A DNA stretch of 8,321 nt from Alphaproteobacteria bacterium (GCA_022428185.1 JAKMCZ010000021.1:1-8321); one strand, 5' to 3'. Counted from the stretch's first letter, positions 1-7,391 are shown. Numbers and translations are program-made. The notes: generated from the sequence alone by a model not told the origin.

Positions 1-1381
1 GGTTCATATTGTCGGTATTGGCGGCATCGGCATGAGCGGCATTGCCGAGGTGATGCATGTAATGGGCTATGACGTGCAGTGCAGTGATTTGGGTGATAAT
101 GCCAATACGAAAAGACTGCGCGACATGGGAATTAAAGTGGCGGTCGGTCATGCGCCTGAAAACATTGAAGGCGCAGGCGTTGTCACTATTTCATCCGCCG
201 TAGCGGCGGATAATCCCGAAGTTATTGCGGCGCGAGCCGGACATATTCCGGTTGTGCGTCGGGCTGAAATGCTGGCTGAGCTGATGCGGTTAAAGCCCTG
301 CATCACCATTGCCGGCACGCATGGCAAAACCACCACAACCTCACTCACCGCTGCCATGCTTGACGCGGCGGGCCTCGACCCGACCGTGATTAATGGCGGC
401 ATCATTAATGCCTATGGCACAAATGCGCGGCTCGGGCAGGGCGCATGGATGGTGGTAGAGGCCGATGAAAGCGATGGCACTTTTGTGCGCTTGCCGGCGA
501 CCATCGGCATTGTGACCAATATCGACCCTGAGCATCTTGACCATTATGGCGACTTTGACGGTTTGCGCGCTGCCTTTGACAGCTACATCGCCAATATTCC
601 GTTTTACGGCGTTGGTATTGTGTGTCTTGACCACCCCGAAGTTCAGGCGATGGTCGGGCGCGTAACCGACCGCCGATTGGTGACCTATGGCCTGAGCGAG
701 CAAGCCGAATTGCGCGCGCATAATATTCGCGAAGACGGGCTTAACCAGCATTTCGACATTATTTATCGCGATCGGCGCAGCGACACTGATTTGGAAATCA
801 GTGATTTGAGCTTACCGATGGCGGGCAAGCATAATTTGCAAAACGCATTGGCGGCGATTGCTGCCGGATTAGAGCTCGGTGCGACTGCAGAAACGATTGC
901 TGCCGCGCTGAACGGCTTTGGCGGTGTCAAAAGACGCTTTTCATCAGTCGGTGAGCTATCGCAAGGCATTAGAATTTTCGACGATTACGCGCATCATCCG
1001 GTCGAGATTGAGGCGGTGTTGGAAAGCGCCCGGGCGGTTAGCAAAGGTCGGGTGATTGCGGTTATGCAACCGCATCGCTTCACGCGTTTGCGCGATTTGT
1101 TCAATGAGTTTTGCGCCAGCATGAATGGCGCTGATACGGTTTATGTGCTGCCGGTCTATGAAGCGGGCGAAACCCCGATTGAAGGTGTGACCGGCGCGGC
1201 ACTGGGCGAGGGTTTACGCGCGCACGGGCATCGCCATGTGGTTGCGCTGGCGCGCAATGAAGACCTTGCCGATGCGCTGGCCGATAATTTGCAAGCCGAT
1301 GATGTGGTGATTTGCATGGGTGCAGGCTCCATCTCGCAACTCGCCAATGATTTACCGACACAATTGGAGGGACGCTTATGA
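1..1381 (+). CDS. murC: UDP-N-acetylmuramate--L-alanine ligase MurC (5' partial)
   Basis: Cytoplasmic Mur ligase that uses ATP to add L-alanine to UDP-MurNAc, the first amino acid of the peptidoglycan stem peptide. The reading frame is already open at base 2 (Val-His-Ile-Val then GIGGIGMSGIAE), so the ATG at 32 lies inside the N-terminal Rossmann motif and is not the start. I infer that only about ten N-terminal residues are missing. Of 459 visible residues, GIGGIGMSG is at 5-13, the ATP P-loop GTHGKTTTT at 105-113, EADESDGTF at 153-161, NIDPEHLDHY at 173-182, and the C-terminal-domain signature DDYAHHP at about 327-333. These are the standard motifs of MurC rather than of MurD, E or F. The stop overlaps the murB start by four bases (ATGA), which suggests translational coupling. 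No frameshift or missing key residue is visible. Confidence 0.97.
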   Translation, partial: VHIVGIGGIGMSGIAEVMHVMGYDVQCSDLGDNANTKRLRDMGIKVAVGHAPENIEGAGVVTISSAVAADNPEVIAARAGHIPVVRRAEMLAELMRLKPCITIAGTHGKTTTTSLTAAMLDAAGLDPTVINGGIINAYGTNARLGQGAWMVVEADESDGTFVRLPATIGIVTNIDPEHLDHYGDFDGLRAAFDSYIANIPFYGVGIVCLDHPEVQAMVGRVTDRRLVTYGLSEQAELRAHNIREDGLNQHFDIIYRDRRSDTDLEISDLSLPMAGKHNLQNALAAIAAGLELGATAETIAAALNGFGGVKRRFSSVGELSQGIRIFDDYAHHPVEIEAVLESARAVSKGRVIAVMQPHRFTRLRDLFNEFCASMNGADTVYVLPVYEAGETPIEGVTGAALGEGLRAHGHRHVVALARNEDLADALADNLQADDVVICMGAGSISQLANDLPTQLEGRL

Positions 1382-2328
1382 GTGCCAAAGCGACCCCGAT
1401 GAATAATTCAATGCCCGATTGGCTGAACGCGCTACCGCCTTTGCGCGGCAAGCTGCTGCCCGATGTCATGCTCGGCGATATTTGTTGGTTCCGGGTTGGC
1501 GGGCCGGCTGATGTGGTTTTCATGCCCGCCGATGAAGCAGACTTGGGGGCGTTTCTTAAAGCCCTGCCCGACGATGTGCCGCTGACCATAATGGGTGCGG
1601 GGTCGAATGTTTTGGTGCGCGATAGGGGGCTTCGCGGCGCGGTTATCCGCCTCGGTGCAAGCTTTGGCACAGTGACGCAAAGCGGTGACACTGAATTGAC
1701 GGCGGGCGCGGGCGCGCTCGATGTTCGTCTGGCGCGCGCGGCGGCTGATGCCGCACTTTCCGGTCTGGCGTTTTATCGCGGTATTCCGGGCGCGGTCGGC
1801 GGTGCGGTGGCGATGAATGCGGGTGCTTATGGCGGCGAGACCGCCGAGGTGCTGGTTGACGTCGAATGGTTCGACCGCAGCGGTGAGAAACATGTCAGCA
1901 CAGTTGACGAGCTGGCGCTTTCATATCGTCACAACGGACAATCGGGTTTCGCGCTTTATACCTCGGCACGCTTTAGGGGTGTGGCGGGTGATCAGGCGAA
2001 AATCACCGCCGATATGGAAGCGATTTCAGATAAGCGCGAGGAAACCCAGCCGATTAAGTCGCGCACCGGTGGCAGCACGTTCAAGAATCCGGGCGGGGCT
2101 GACCCTGATGGGGTCAAAGCGTGGAAACTTATCGACGCTGCCGGTTGTCGCGGTTTGCGCGTCGGCGATGCGCAAGTGTCGGAACAGCATTGCAATTTTC
2201 TTATCAATCACGGGGTTGCCCGCGCCGCTGATTTGGAAACATTGGGCGAAACGGTGCGCGAAAAAGTGCGCGAAAGCTCGGGCGTATCGCTTGGCTGGGA
2301 GATTAAACGATTGGGGGAGGCGCAATGA
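1378..2328 (+). CDS. murB: UDP-N-acetylenolpyruvoylglucosamine reductase MurB
   Basis: FAD-dependent cytoplasmic enzyme that reduces UDP-GlcNAc-enolpyruvate to UDP-MurNAc with NADPH, supplying the substrate of MurC. It has 316 residues, normal for the family. Visible motifs are FRVGGPAD (38-45), GAGSNVLVRDRGLRG (73-87) and YRGIPGAVGGAVAMNAGAYG (133-152) in the FAD-binding part, the arginine of SYRHN (R184), and GGSTFKNP (231-238), whose Ser233 is expected to be the proton-donating catalytic serine. The C-terminal LGWEIKRLG carries Glu308 where the family has its catalytic glutamate. The start ATG overlaps the murC stop (ATGA) and has GGAGG at 1366-1370, seven bases upstream. The gene ends in another ATGA overlap with ddl. 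murB between murC and ddl is common in alphaproteobacteria, whereas in E. coli it lies elsewhere. Confidence 0.97.
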   Translation: MSAKATPMNNSMPDWLNALPPLRGKLLPDVMLGDICWFRVGGPADVVFMPADEADLGAFLKALPDDVPLTIMGAGSNVLVRDRGLRGAVIRLGASFGTVTQSGDTELTAGAGALDVRLARAAADAALSGLAFYRGIPGAVGGAVAMNAGAYGGETAEVLVDVEWFDRSGEKHVSTVDELALSYRHNGQSGFALYTSARFRGVAGDQAKITADMEAISDKREETQPIKSRTGGSTFKNPGGADPDGVKAWKLIDAAGCRGLRVGDAQVSEQHCNFLINHGVARAADLETLGETVREKVRESSGVSLGWEIKRLGEAQ

Positions 2329-3236
2329 GTGACCTGCCGCATATCGCCGTCCTGATGGGGGGATGGTCGCCGGAGCGCGAGATTAGCCTGATTTCGGGCG
2401 ATAAATGTGCCGACGCATTGGTCGCGCTGGGCTATAGGGTCAGCAAGATTGATGTCACGCGCAAGCTCGATGCGCAATTGGACGAGGTGCGGCCCGATAT
2501 TTGTTTCAACGCGCTGCATGGTGTCGGTGGCGAAGATGGTGAGGTGCAGGGCTTATTGGAAGTGCTTGAAATTCCCTACACCCATTCCGGCGTGCGGGCT
2601 TCGGCGTTGGCGATGGACAAGCATTTGTCAAAACAGATTTTTGCCGCCGCCGGAATACCGGTCGCGGAAAGCCTGTTGGTCGATAGCGGAACCACCGACC
2701 ACCCGATGTCGCCGCCCTATGTGGTCAAGCCGGTCAATCAAGGCTCCAGTGTCGGCGTTGAGATTATCAGCGAAGGCAGCAATAGCGTGCCCAAAAGCCT
2801 GACTGAAAAGGGCTGGGCGTTTGATGGCGTGGCGATGGTTGAAAAATATATTGCCGGTCATGAGCTGACCTGCGCGATGATGGGCGATGTGGCCCTCGAT
2901 GTAATGGAAATTGTGCCGGTCAATGGCTGGTATGATTATCGCGCCAAATATGATGATGGCGGCTCGCGCCATGAATGTCCGGCCGACATTGATGATGCAT
3001 TGGCGGCGCGCGTTCAAGATATCAGTCTTCAAGCACATATGCTTTTGGGCTGTCGTGGTGTCACCCGCGCCGACTTTCGATATGACGCGGCGACAGACGC
3101 GCTCATTCTTCTTGAAATCAATACACAACCCGGCATGACGCCGGTCTCGTTAGTGCCCGAAATGGCCGCTTATCGGGGCATTGATTTTAACCAACTTGTG
3201 CAATGGATTGTGGAGGACGCCTCATGCCGAAGGTAA
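2325..3236 (+). CDS. ddl: D-alanine--D-alanine ligase
   Basis: ATP-grasp ligase of the cytoplasm that joins two D-alanines into the dipeptide later added by MurF; it is the target family of D-cycloserine. It has 303 residues, the size of E. coli DdlB. Visible motifs are MGGWSPEREISLISG (11-25, with the binding-site Glu17), NALHGVGGEDG (62-72), the ATP-binding KPVNQGSSVGV (135-145, with Ser141 matching the E. coli active-site serine), YDYRAKY (203-209), RADF (248-251), and the metal-binding EINTQPGMTP (264-273). The assignments of individual residues come from remembered E. coli DdlB numbering. The start ATG overlaps the murB stop (ATGA) with GGGGGAGG at 2313-2320. The 3' end overlaps ftsQ by 13 bases. 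The subtype is the DdlB-like one found in dcw clusters. Confidence 0.96.
   Translation: MSDLPHIAVLMGGWSPEREISLISGDKCADALVALGYRVSKIDVTRKLDAQLDEVRPDICFNALHGVGGEDGEVQGLLEVLEIPYTHSGVRASALAMDKHLSKQIFAAAGIPVAESLLVDSGTTDHPMSPPYVVKPVNQGSSVGVEIISEGSNSVPKSLTEKGWAFDGVAMVEKYIAGHELTCAMMGDVALDVMEIVPVNGWYDYRAKYDDGGSRHECPADIDDALAARVQDISLQAHMLLGCRGVTRADFRYDAATDALILLEINTQPGMTPVSLVPEMAAYRGIDFNQLVQWIVEDASCRR
3211..3216 (+). promoter_or_regulatory. Ribosome binding site that sets the ftsQ start
   Basis: TGGAGG lies seven bases before the ATG at 3224. It supports that codon rather than the in-frame ATG at 3203, which sits upstream of this site and would add seven residues encoded within ddl. Confidence 0.75.
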
Positions 3237-4123
3237 AGCAAGCTAATCAGGCCAGCGCTAAATCAAACTCGACGGTGATGAATTATCTCATCTCATTTCT
3301 GGCGACCCCATTTAACCTGCTCTTCATCGGGCTCAAAATTATCTGGTCGGGACGCAAATTGCGCTTGGCAGCGATTGCGCTGACGCTTATCGGCAGCACC
3401 GTCTTGATTTTTCGGGTCGATGGGTTGAGTGCGGTGGCTGATATGATACGCCAGCAAACCCATTCGGCGACCGCATCGATGGGCTTCAAGGTCAATGACA
3501 TAACCGTTCAAGGGCGCAAGCGCACGCAGCGCGATGACTTGCTGGCCGCCGTTGATATTCGCCAAAATGCGCCGATTTTTGCGGTTGATTTGCCTAATGT
3601 TCATGCTCGCATTGAAGCCTTGCCCTGGGTCGAAACGGCAACCATTTTGCGTCGCTTACCCAATATCATTCATATCGAATTGGTCGAGCGCGAGCCGTTT
3701 GCCTTTTATCAATCTGACGGTGATGTGGCGTTGATTGACGAAAAGGGCATCACCATCACCCGTCACCATCTCTTGCCGTTCGGTCATTTGCCGGTGTTTT
3801 CCGGAAAAGGTGCAGCGCTTCGCGCATCGGCTTTGATGGAAATGTTGCAGGCCTATCCGGTATTGAGAAACCGCATGGTGGCAGCGCGTTGGAACGGCAA
3901 TCGCCGTTGGTCGGTGCAGCTTGACCATGGCGGTGAGGTGCATTTACCGGCGCATGGCGTAATTGATGCACTCGACCGGCTGATGACTTTGGAAAAGGAA
4001 CGTCGCGTATTGGCGATTGAAAATCAGGCCATTGATTTGCGCCTTCCTGACCGCGTATTGCTGCGTCCGGCGAGCGAACGCTCCAGTGGCGTTACTAAAA
4101 AAGATGGGGAGATTGCCTCTTGA
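3224..4123 (+). CDS. ftsQ: Cell division protein FtsQ
   Basis: Bitopic divisome protein that bridges the cytoplasmic Z-ring proteins and the periplasmic septal synthesis machinery through FtsL and FtsB. From ATG 3224 it has 299 residues. A basic cytoplasmic N-terminus is followed by a transmembrane helix at about 47-63 (LRLAAIALTLIGSTVLIF), flanked by RKLR. A POTRA domain covers about 88-157 (start GFKVNDITVQG, core NAPIFAVDL, end HIELVEREP), and the FtsQ beta domain about 158-282. The POTRA-type sequence and the position between ddl and ftsA make the call secure despite low family conservation. An extra strongly hydrophobic stretch at about 21-41 precedes the expected helix. The gene overlaps ddl by 13 bases and ftsA by four (TTGA), so it is probably co-translated with both. 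Confidence 0.93.
   Translation: MPKVKQANQASAKSNSTVMNYLISFLATPFNLLFIGLKIIWSGRKLRLAAIALTLIGSTVLIFRVDGLSAVADMIRQQTHSATASMGFKVNDITVQGRKRTQRDDLLAAVDIRQNAPIFAVDLPNVHARIEALPWVETATILRRLPNIIHIELVEREPFAFYQSDGDVALIDEKGITITRHHLLPFGHLPVFSGKGAALRASALMEMLQAYPVLRNRMVAARWNGNRRWSVQLDHGGEVHLPAHGVIDALDRLMTLEKERRVLAIENQAIDLRLPDRVLLRPASERSSGVTKKDGEIAS
4106..4111 (+). promoter_or_regulatory. Ribosome binding site for the TTG start of ftsA
   Basis: GGGGAG ends eight bases before TTG 4120. It is the only purine-rich site near the N-terminus of FtsA. The first in-frame ATG codes for residue 49, beyond the phosphate-1 motif, so the TTG is the likely start. Confidence 0.6.
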
Positions 4124-5391
4124 ACCTGCCGCTTGACCATAGCCGCTTCGGCAAATCGCAAGGGCTGACGCTGCGGCGCGGCGCGATTGCTGCGCTTGAT
4201 GTCGGCACGTCAAAAGTGGCGTGTTTGATTGGCGAGCACAATAATGATGGCGATGAGCGCAGTATGGTGCGTATTTCCGGTTTCGGACATCAATCATCAG
4301 ACGGGCTGAACGCCGGCCAGGTGATTGATATGCGCGCCGCCGAAGATAGTATCCGCGCCGCCGTTGATGCGGCCGAGCGCATGGCAAATATGGAAGTTCG
4401 GCAAGTGGTTATCGGATTGTCTGCTGCCCATCTCGACAGTCGCATTTGTCAGGCCGATGTGCTGCTCAATGGTCACGCCGTCAGCGAAGAGCATATGACC
4501 GCTGCTTTGCGTCATGCTTATGAAGAGTTTTGGTCGGCAGATGCTGAAATTTTACACGCAATTCCAATAGCTTATGAAATTGACGACAGCCCGGGCATTG
4601 CTGACCCGCGCGGCATGTTCGGCGATCGCCTGAAAGTATCCATGCATATGATGTCTGCGCCCTCCGGCCCGGTGCGTAATCTTTTGAGCTGTATCGAGCA
4701 ATGCCATTTGCAATGCGAAAAGCTGGTCGTCACCCCTTATGCCAGCGCTCTGTCAACGCTGATGCAAGACGAGCTCGATTTGGGCGTGCTGCATATGGAT
4801 ATGGGTGGCGGCACAACCAGTGCCAGTATTTTCTATGAAGGCGAGCCGCTTTTCACCGCCGTTGTGCCGGTCGGCGGCAAGCATATAACTGCCGATATTG
4901 CGCATGGTTTGAACGTGTCGCTGGTCACTGCCGAGCGTATCAAAACGCTTTATGGCAGTGCGTTGGCTACGCCGGTCGGCGAACGCGAACAATTTGAAGT
5001 GCCGGTTATTGGCGGCGACCATCAAACCTTGCCGCGCAGCGAATTGACCAAAATCATTCGCCCGCGTCTTGAAGAAACATTTGAAATGGTGGCTGAGCAG
5101 ATAAACCGCTCTGGGCTTGCTCATCTGGCCGGTCGCCGTGCCGTGATGACCGGCGGGGCAGCGCAGTTAAACGGCGCCCCCGAATTGGCGCATACAATTA
5201 TGGAAAAACAAACGCGGCTTGCCGCACCGATGCGGCTCACCGGCCTGCCCGAAGCGGCGGCCAAGCCGTCATTCGCCGCTTGTGCAGGGTTGTTGAGTTA
5301 TGCCGGACGCAATCACGCCGACGCTGTTTTGCAGGAAGCCACGCGCGGCCCGCTGGGCTGGCTCGGCAACTGGCTGAAGAGGAATTTTTAA
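4120..5391 (+). CDS. ftsA: Cell division protein FtsA
   Basis: Actin-like ATPase that tethers FtsZ filaments to the inner membrane and recruits later divisome proteins. It has 423 residues from a TTG start, in the usual size range. The actin-fold motifs are phosphate-1 IAALDVGTSKVACLIG (23-38), phosphate-2 LHMDMGGGTTSAS (224-236) and the adenosine motif VMTGGAAQLNG (342-352). The FtsA-specific 1C domain falls at about 95-175. The last 15 residues, ending WLGNWLKRNF, form the amphipathic membrane-targeting helix. About 20 residues precede the first beta strand. The TTG start overlaps the ftsQ stop (TTGA), and a weak start codon could hold FtsA well below FtsZ; that is inference. The stop codon overlaps an ATG (TAATG) that opens a short reading frame. 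Confidence 0.96.
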   Translation: MNLPLDHSRFGKSQGLTLRRGAIAALDVGTSKVACLIGEHNNDGDERSMVRISGFGHQSSDGLNAGQVIDMRAAEDSIRAAVDAAERMANMEVRQVVIGLSAAHLDSRICQADVLLNGHAVSEEHMTAALRHAYEEFWSADAEILHAIPIAYEIDDSPGIADPRGMFGDRLKVSMHMMSAPSGPVRNLLSCIEQCHLQCEKLVVTPYASALSTLMQDELDLGVLHMDMGGGTTSASIFYEGEPLFTAVVPVGGKHITADIAHGLNVSLVTAERIKTLYGSALATPVGEREQFEVPVIGGDHQTLPRSELTKIIRPRLEETFEMVAEQINRSGLAHLAGRRAVMTGGAAQLNGAPELAHTIMEKQTRLAAPMRLTGLPEAAAKPSFAACAGLLSYAGRNHADAVLQEATRGPLGWLGNWLKRNF

Positions 5392-5540
5392 TGCTTTCAA
5401 GAGCAAGAAATGTAGATCGAAGAAAGTTCAACTGCGTACGGGCGGCATTGGGGCCGTCTTTGAACATCGCAGCCCTTGATTTGGGCGATGGCTGCAGTGT
5501 TTTTCAACCAACCAAAAACTCGCCCGAAATTGGCGAGTAG
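5391..5540 (+). CDS. Possible 49-codon ORF spanning the ftsA-ftsZ gap (doubtful)
   Basis: The ATG overlaps the ftsA stop as TAATG and has AGAGGA at 5378-5383 seven bases upstream. The frame stays open across the gap and stops with TAG two bases before the ftsZ ribosome binding site. The geometry would let ribosomes pass from ftsA to ftsZ. Against a real protein: the product (starts MLSRARNVDRRKFN, ends NSPEIGE) resembles nothing I recognise. It uses AGA for three of its first eleven codons, a codon rare in the neighbouring genes, and it runs through the hairpins of the leader. It may be chance, a leader peptide, or a coupling device rather than a functional protein. Confidence 0.2.
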   Translation: MLSRARNVDRRKFNCVRAALGPSLNIAALDLGDGCSVFQPTKNSPEIGE

Positions 5541-5554
5541 AAAAGGAGAAAGCT
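5392..5554 (+). promoter_or_regulatory. ftsZ leader with three potential hairpins
   Basis: This gap of 163 bases between ftsA and ftsZ is the only sizeable one before the end of ftsZ. Potential stems are: 5440-5459 (CGGC/GCCG core with G-U extension); GCAGCC 5469-5474 with GGCTGC 5490-5495, followed by AGTG and TTTTT, in competition with an ATCGC..GCGAT pairing at 5466-5489; and ACTCGCC 5518-5524 with GGCGAGT 5532-5538. The last stem ends just before the ribosome binding site AAGGAG (5543-5548), six bases from ATG 5555. An unstructured C/A-rich stretch lies at 5505-5518. I found no convincing -35/-10 pair and no complete CtrA site (TTAA-N7-TTAA). Confidence 0.4.
5543..5548 (+). promoter_or_regulatory. 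Ribosome binding site of ftsZ
   Basis: AAGGAG, six bases before ATG 5555, is one of the closest matches to the Shine-Dalgarno consensus in the window. This fits ftsZ being made in much larger amounts than ftsA. Confidence 0.8.
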
Positions 5555-7354
5555 ATGAGTATTCAACTTACCGTTCCCCCGAAAAGGGAACTCAAACCGA
5601 GAATTGTTGTTTTTGGGGTCGGCGGTGCCGGCTGCAATGCAGTCAATAATATGATTGCCGCCGGACTGGAGGGTGTCGATTTCGTCGTCGCCAATACCGA
5701 CGCGCAATCGCTCAGCAATAATAGTGCTGATCGCCGGATTCAAATCGGCTCGAAGCTGACTGAAGGGCTTGGCGCAGGTGCTGACCCCGGTATTGGTCGT
5801 GCTGCCGCTGAAGAAACAATGGCGGAAATTGTCGATATGCTGCAAGGCGCACATATGGCCTTTGTCACCGCCGGTATGGGCGGCGGCACCGGCACGGGTG
5901 CGGCGCCGGTGATTGCCCGTGCAGCGCGCGAGCAGGGCATTTTGACGGTTGGCGTCGTTACCAAGCCGTTTGACTTTGAAGGTGGCCGCCGTATGCGTGC
6001 TGCCATGAGCGGCATTGAGGAACTGGCTAAAGAAGTCGATACGCTGATTATCATTCCAAACCAGAATCTGTTCCGCATTGCCAATGCACAAACCACATTT
6101 GCCGAAGCTTTTGCGATGGCTGATGAGGTGCTTCATTCAGGTGTGGCCGGTATTACTGATTTGATGGTCAAACCGGGTCTTATCAATCTCGACTTTGCCG
6201 ATGTTAAAACGGTAATGAATGAGATGGGCAAGGCGATGATGGGCACAGGCGAAGCCGAGGGCGACAAGCGCGCCACCGAGGCTGCCGAAGCCGCGATTGC
6301 CAATCCGCTGCTTGAAGATGTGTCTATGCAGGGCGCCTGCGGTGTGCTGATCAACATTACGGGCGGCGATGACATGACGCTCTATGAGGTTGATGAAGCG
6401 GCCAATCGTATTCGCGAAGAAGTCGATCCCGAATGTAACATCATTATCGGTTCGACCTTTGATGATGCGTTGCGCGGCACGATGCGGGTTTCCGTTGTTG
6501 CCACGGGCATTGAGGCAGGGGCGCAATTAAAGGCGCTTGATGGCGGTCAGGCATCACCTCAGGTGATTGCCATGTCTTCTAATGAGGCGTCTGCCAATGA
6601 GATGGCGACCGAACAGGCCGCAGAAGCCGGTATCGGCGACATAGCGGTTGATATGCCACAGCAAGGGGCTGATGAAGCAGCAATGCAGCCAAGTGGCGCG
6701 GAAACGCCAATGGCACCTGCCGCAACCTCGCCAGATGAGGGCGACCTGCCAGGTTTTCTAACCGGTCAGCAGGCAGAAAAACCAATCCGTCCGGCAATTT
6801 CCAAACGCAAACGCTCTTTTATTGACCGCGTCTTCGGCAATAAAAAGCCTGCGCCGCCGGAAGAGAGCAAGGCGATGCCAAAAATCGATATGGCTGAGAT
6901 GCCTATCGAGGAACCAGCTCCGATGGAAGCTGCTGAAATGGCAGATATTGCTATCGAACAACCGGCCATTGCGCAGCAACCTGCTGCTTCGGTGGACGAG
7001 TTGGACGCTCCGGAAAAAGAGCCGATGCCGATTGTTGCAGAAGCCCCGGAAACGCCGGAAATCGCTGAGCCTGAGGTGAAAGCCGAAGCGGATACAGCGC
7101 GATCGCTGGATTTGTCAGCACCAAAAGAAGCGGCTCAAGCTCTGGAAGAAGCTCCAAAAGAGGCACCCAAAGCCTCCGAGCAAGCTGCTGAAAAAGCACC
7201 TGAAGCTGAAAAAGCGCCGGAAGTATCGGCACCTAGCGTCGATGCGGTTAGCGTGCAGCCGGTTGTGCAAACCACGATGAATACAGGTACGACGATGTCC
7301 AGCAGTTCGTTTGAAGGCGATCAGCTTGATATTCCGGCCTTTTTACGTCGTTAA
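5555..7354 (+). CDS. ftsZ: Cell division protein FtsZ, long-linker alphaproteobacterial form
   Basis: Tubulin-like GTPase that polymerises into the cytokinetic ring under the inner membrane. It has 599 residues, versus about 383 in E. coli; the excess is linker. The GTPase core is at about 14-320: GVGGAGCNAVNNM (21-33), NTDAQ (47-51), the tubulin signature GGGTGTGAAP (109-118), KPFDFEGGRRM (137-147), NQNLFRIAN (169-177), and the T7 catalytic loop NLDFADVKTV (211-220) with Asp213 and Asp216. The linker at about 325-588 is rich in Ala, Pro and Glu, with KAPE/EAPK-type low-complexity repeats at about 525-560. It contains a basic island at about 409-431 (KRKRSFIDRVFG) preceded by DLPGFL at 397-402. 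The C-terminal peptide LDIPAFLRR (591-599) is the docking site for FtsA and other partners and ends the protein with no variable tail. All GTPase residues I can recognise are present. Confidence 0.98.
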   Translation: MSIQLTVPPKRELKPRIVVFGVGGAGCNAVNNMIAAGLEGVDFVVANTDAQSLSNNSADRRIQIGSKLTEGLGAGADPGIGRAAAEETMAEIVDMLQGAHMAFVTAGMGGGTGTGAAPVIARAAREQGILTVGVVTKPFDFEGGRRMRAAMSGIEELAKEVDTLIIIPNQNLFRIANAQTTFAEAFAMADEVLHSGVAGITDLMVKPGLINLDFADVKTVMNEMGKAMMGTGEAEGDKRATEAAEAAIANPLLEDVSMQGACGVLINITGGDDMTLYEVDEAANRIREEVDPECNIIIGSTFDDALRGTMRVSVVATGIEAGAQLKALDGGQASPQVIAMSSNEASANEMATEQAAEAGIGDIAVDMPQQGADEAAMQPSGAETPMAPAATSPDEGDLPGFLTGQQAEKPIRPAISKRKRSFIDRVFGNKKPAPPEESKAMPKIDMAEMPIEEPAPMEAAEMADIAIEQPAIAQQPAASVDELDAPEKEPMPIVAEAPETPEIAEPEVKAEADTARSLDLSAPKEAAQALEEAPKEAPKASEQAAEKAPEAEKAPEVSAPSVDAVSVQPVVQTTMNTGTTMSSSSFEGDQLDIPAFLRR

Positions 7355-7363
7355 AATCTCCTG

Positions 7364-7391
7364 CGGCGCGGGTTAACCGCGCCGTTTGAAT
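7364..7391 (+). terminator. Probable intrinsic terminator after ftsZ
   Basis: CGGCGCGG (7364-7371) and CCGCGCCG (7377-7384) form a perfect 8-bp GC stem around a GTTAA loop, followed by TTTGAATT. It starts nine bases after the ftsZ stop. The T tract is short and interrupted, so termination may be partial. A second small hairpin, TGGCT-TTT-AGCCA (7392-7404) followed by TTTATC, comes right after and may strengthen it. Confidence 0.5.

Noticed and set aside
1101..1691. Minus-strand open frame across the murC-murB junction (196 codons)
   Set aside because: It covers conserved parts of both enzymes, has no ribosome binding site I can see and no recognisable domain.
1817..2332. Plus-strand open frame of 171 codons inside murB in another frame
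   Set aside because: It overlaps unmistakable MurB motifs, and its Arg/Ser-rich composition is typical of an out-of-frame reading.
3203..3223. Upstream ATG as ftsQ start
   Set aside because: It would lie before the ribosome binding site TGGAGG at 3211-3216, which points to ATG 3224.
5388..5402. Possible CtrA site at the end of ftsA (TTAA followed by CAA-like half)
   Set aside because: Only one TTAA half is present; at the seven-base spacing the second half reads AAGA, so the consensus is not met.
5463..5490. Similarity of the gap frame (IAALDLGDG) to the FtsA phosphate-1 motif (IAALDVGTS)
   Set aside because: The match is six or seven residues only and does not extend on either side, so I do not take it as a duplicated ftsA fragment.
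5469..5504. Intrinsic terminator between ftsA and ftsZ
   Set aside because: The stem is only 6 bp with a 15-base loop, and four bases separate it from the T run; too weak to call, so it is left as part of the leader.
5504..6136. Long minus-strand open frame opposite the 5' part of ftsZ (210 codons)
   Set aside because: It lies wholly over the strongly conserved FtsZ GTPase core and its product resembles no family I know; it is a shadow frame.
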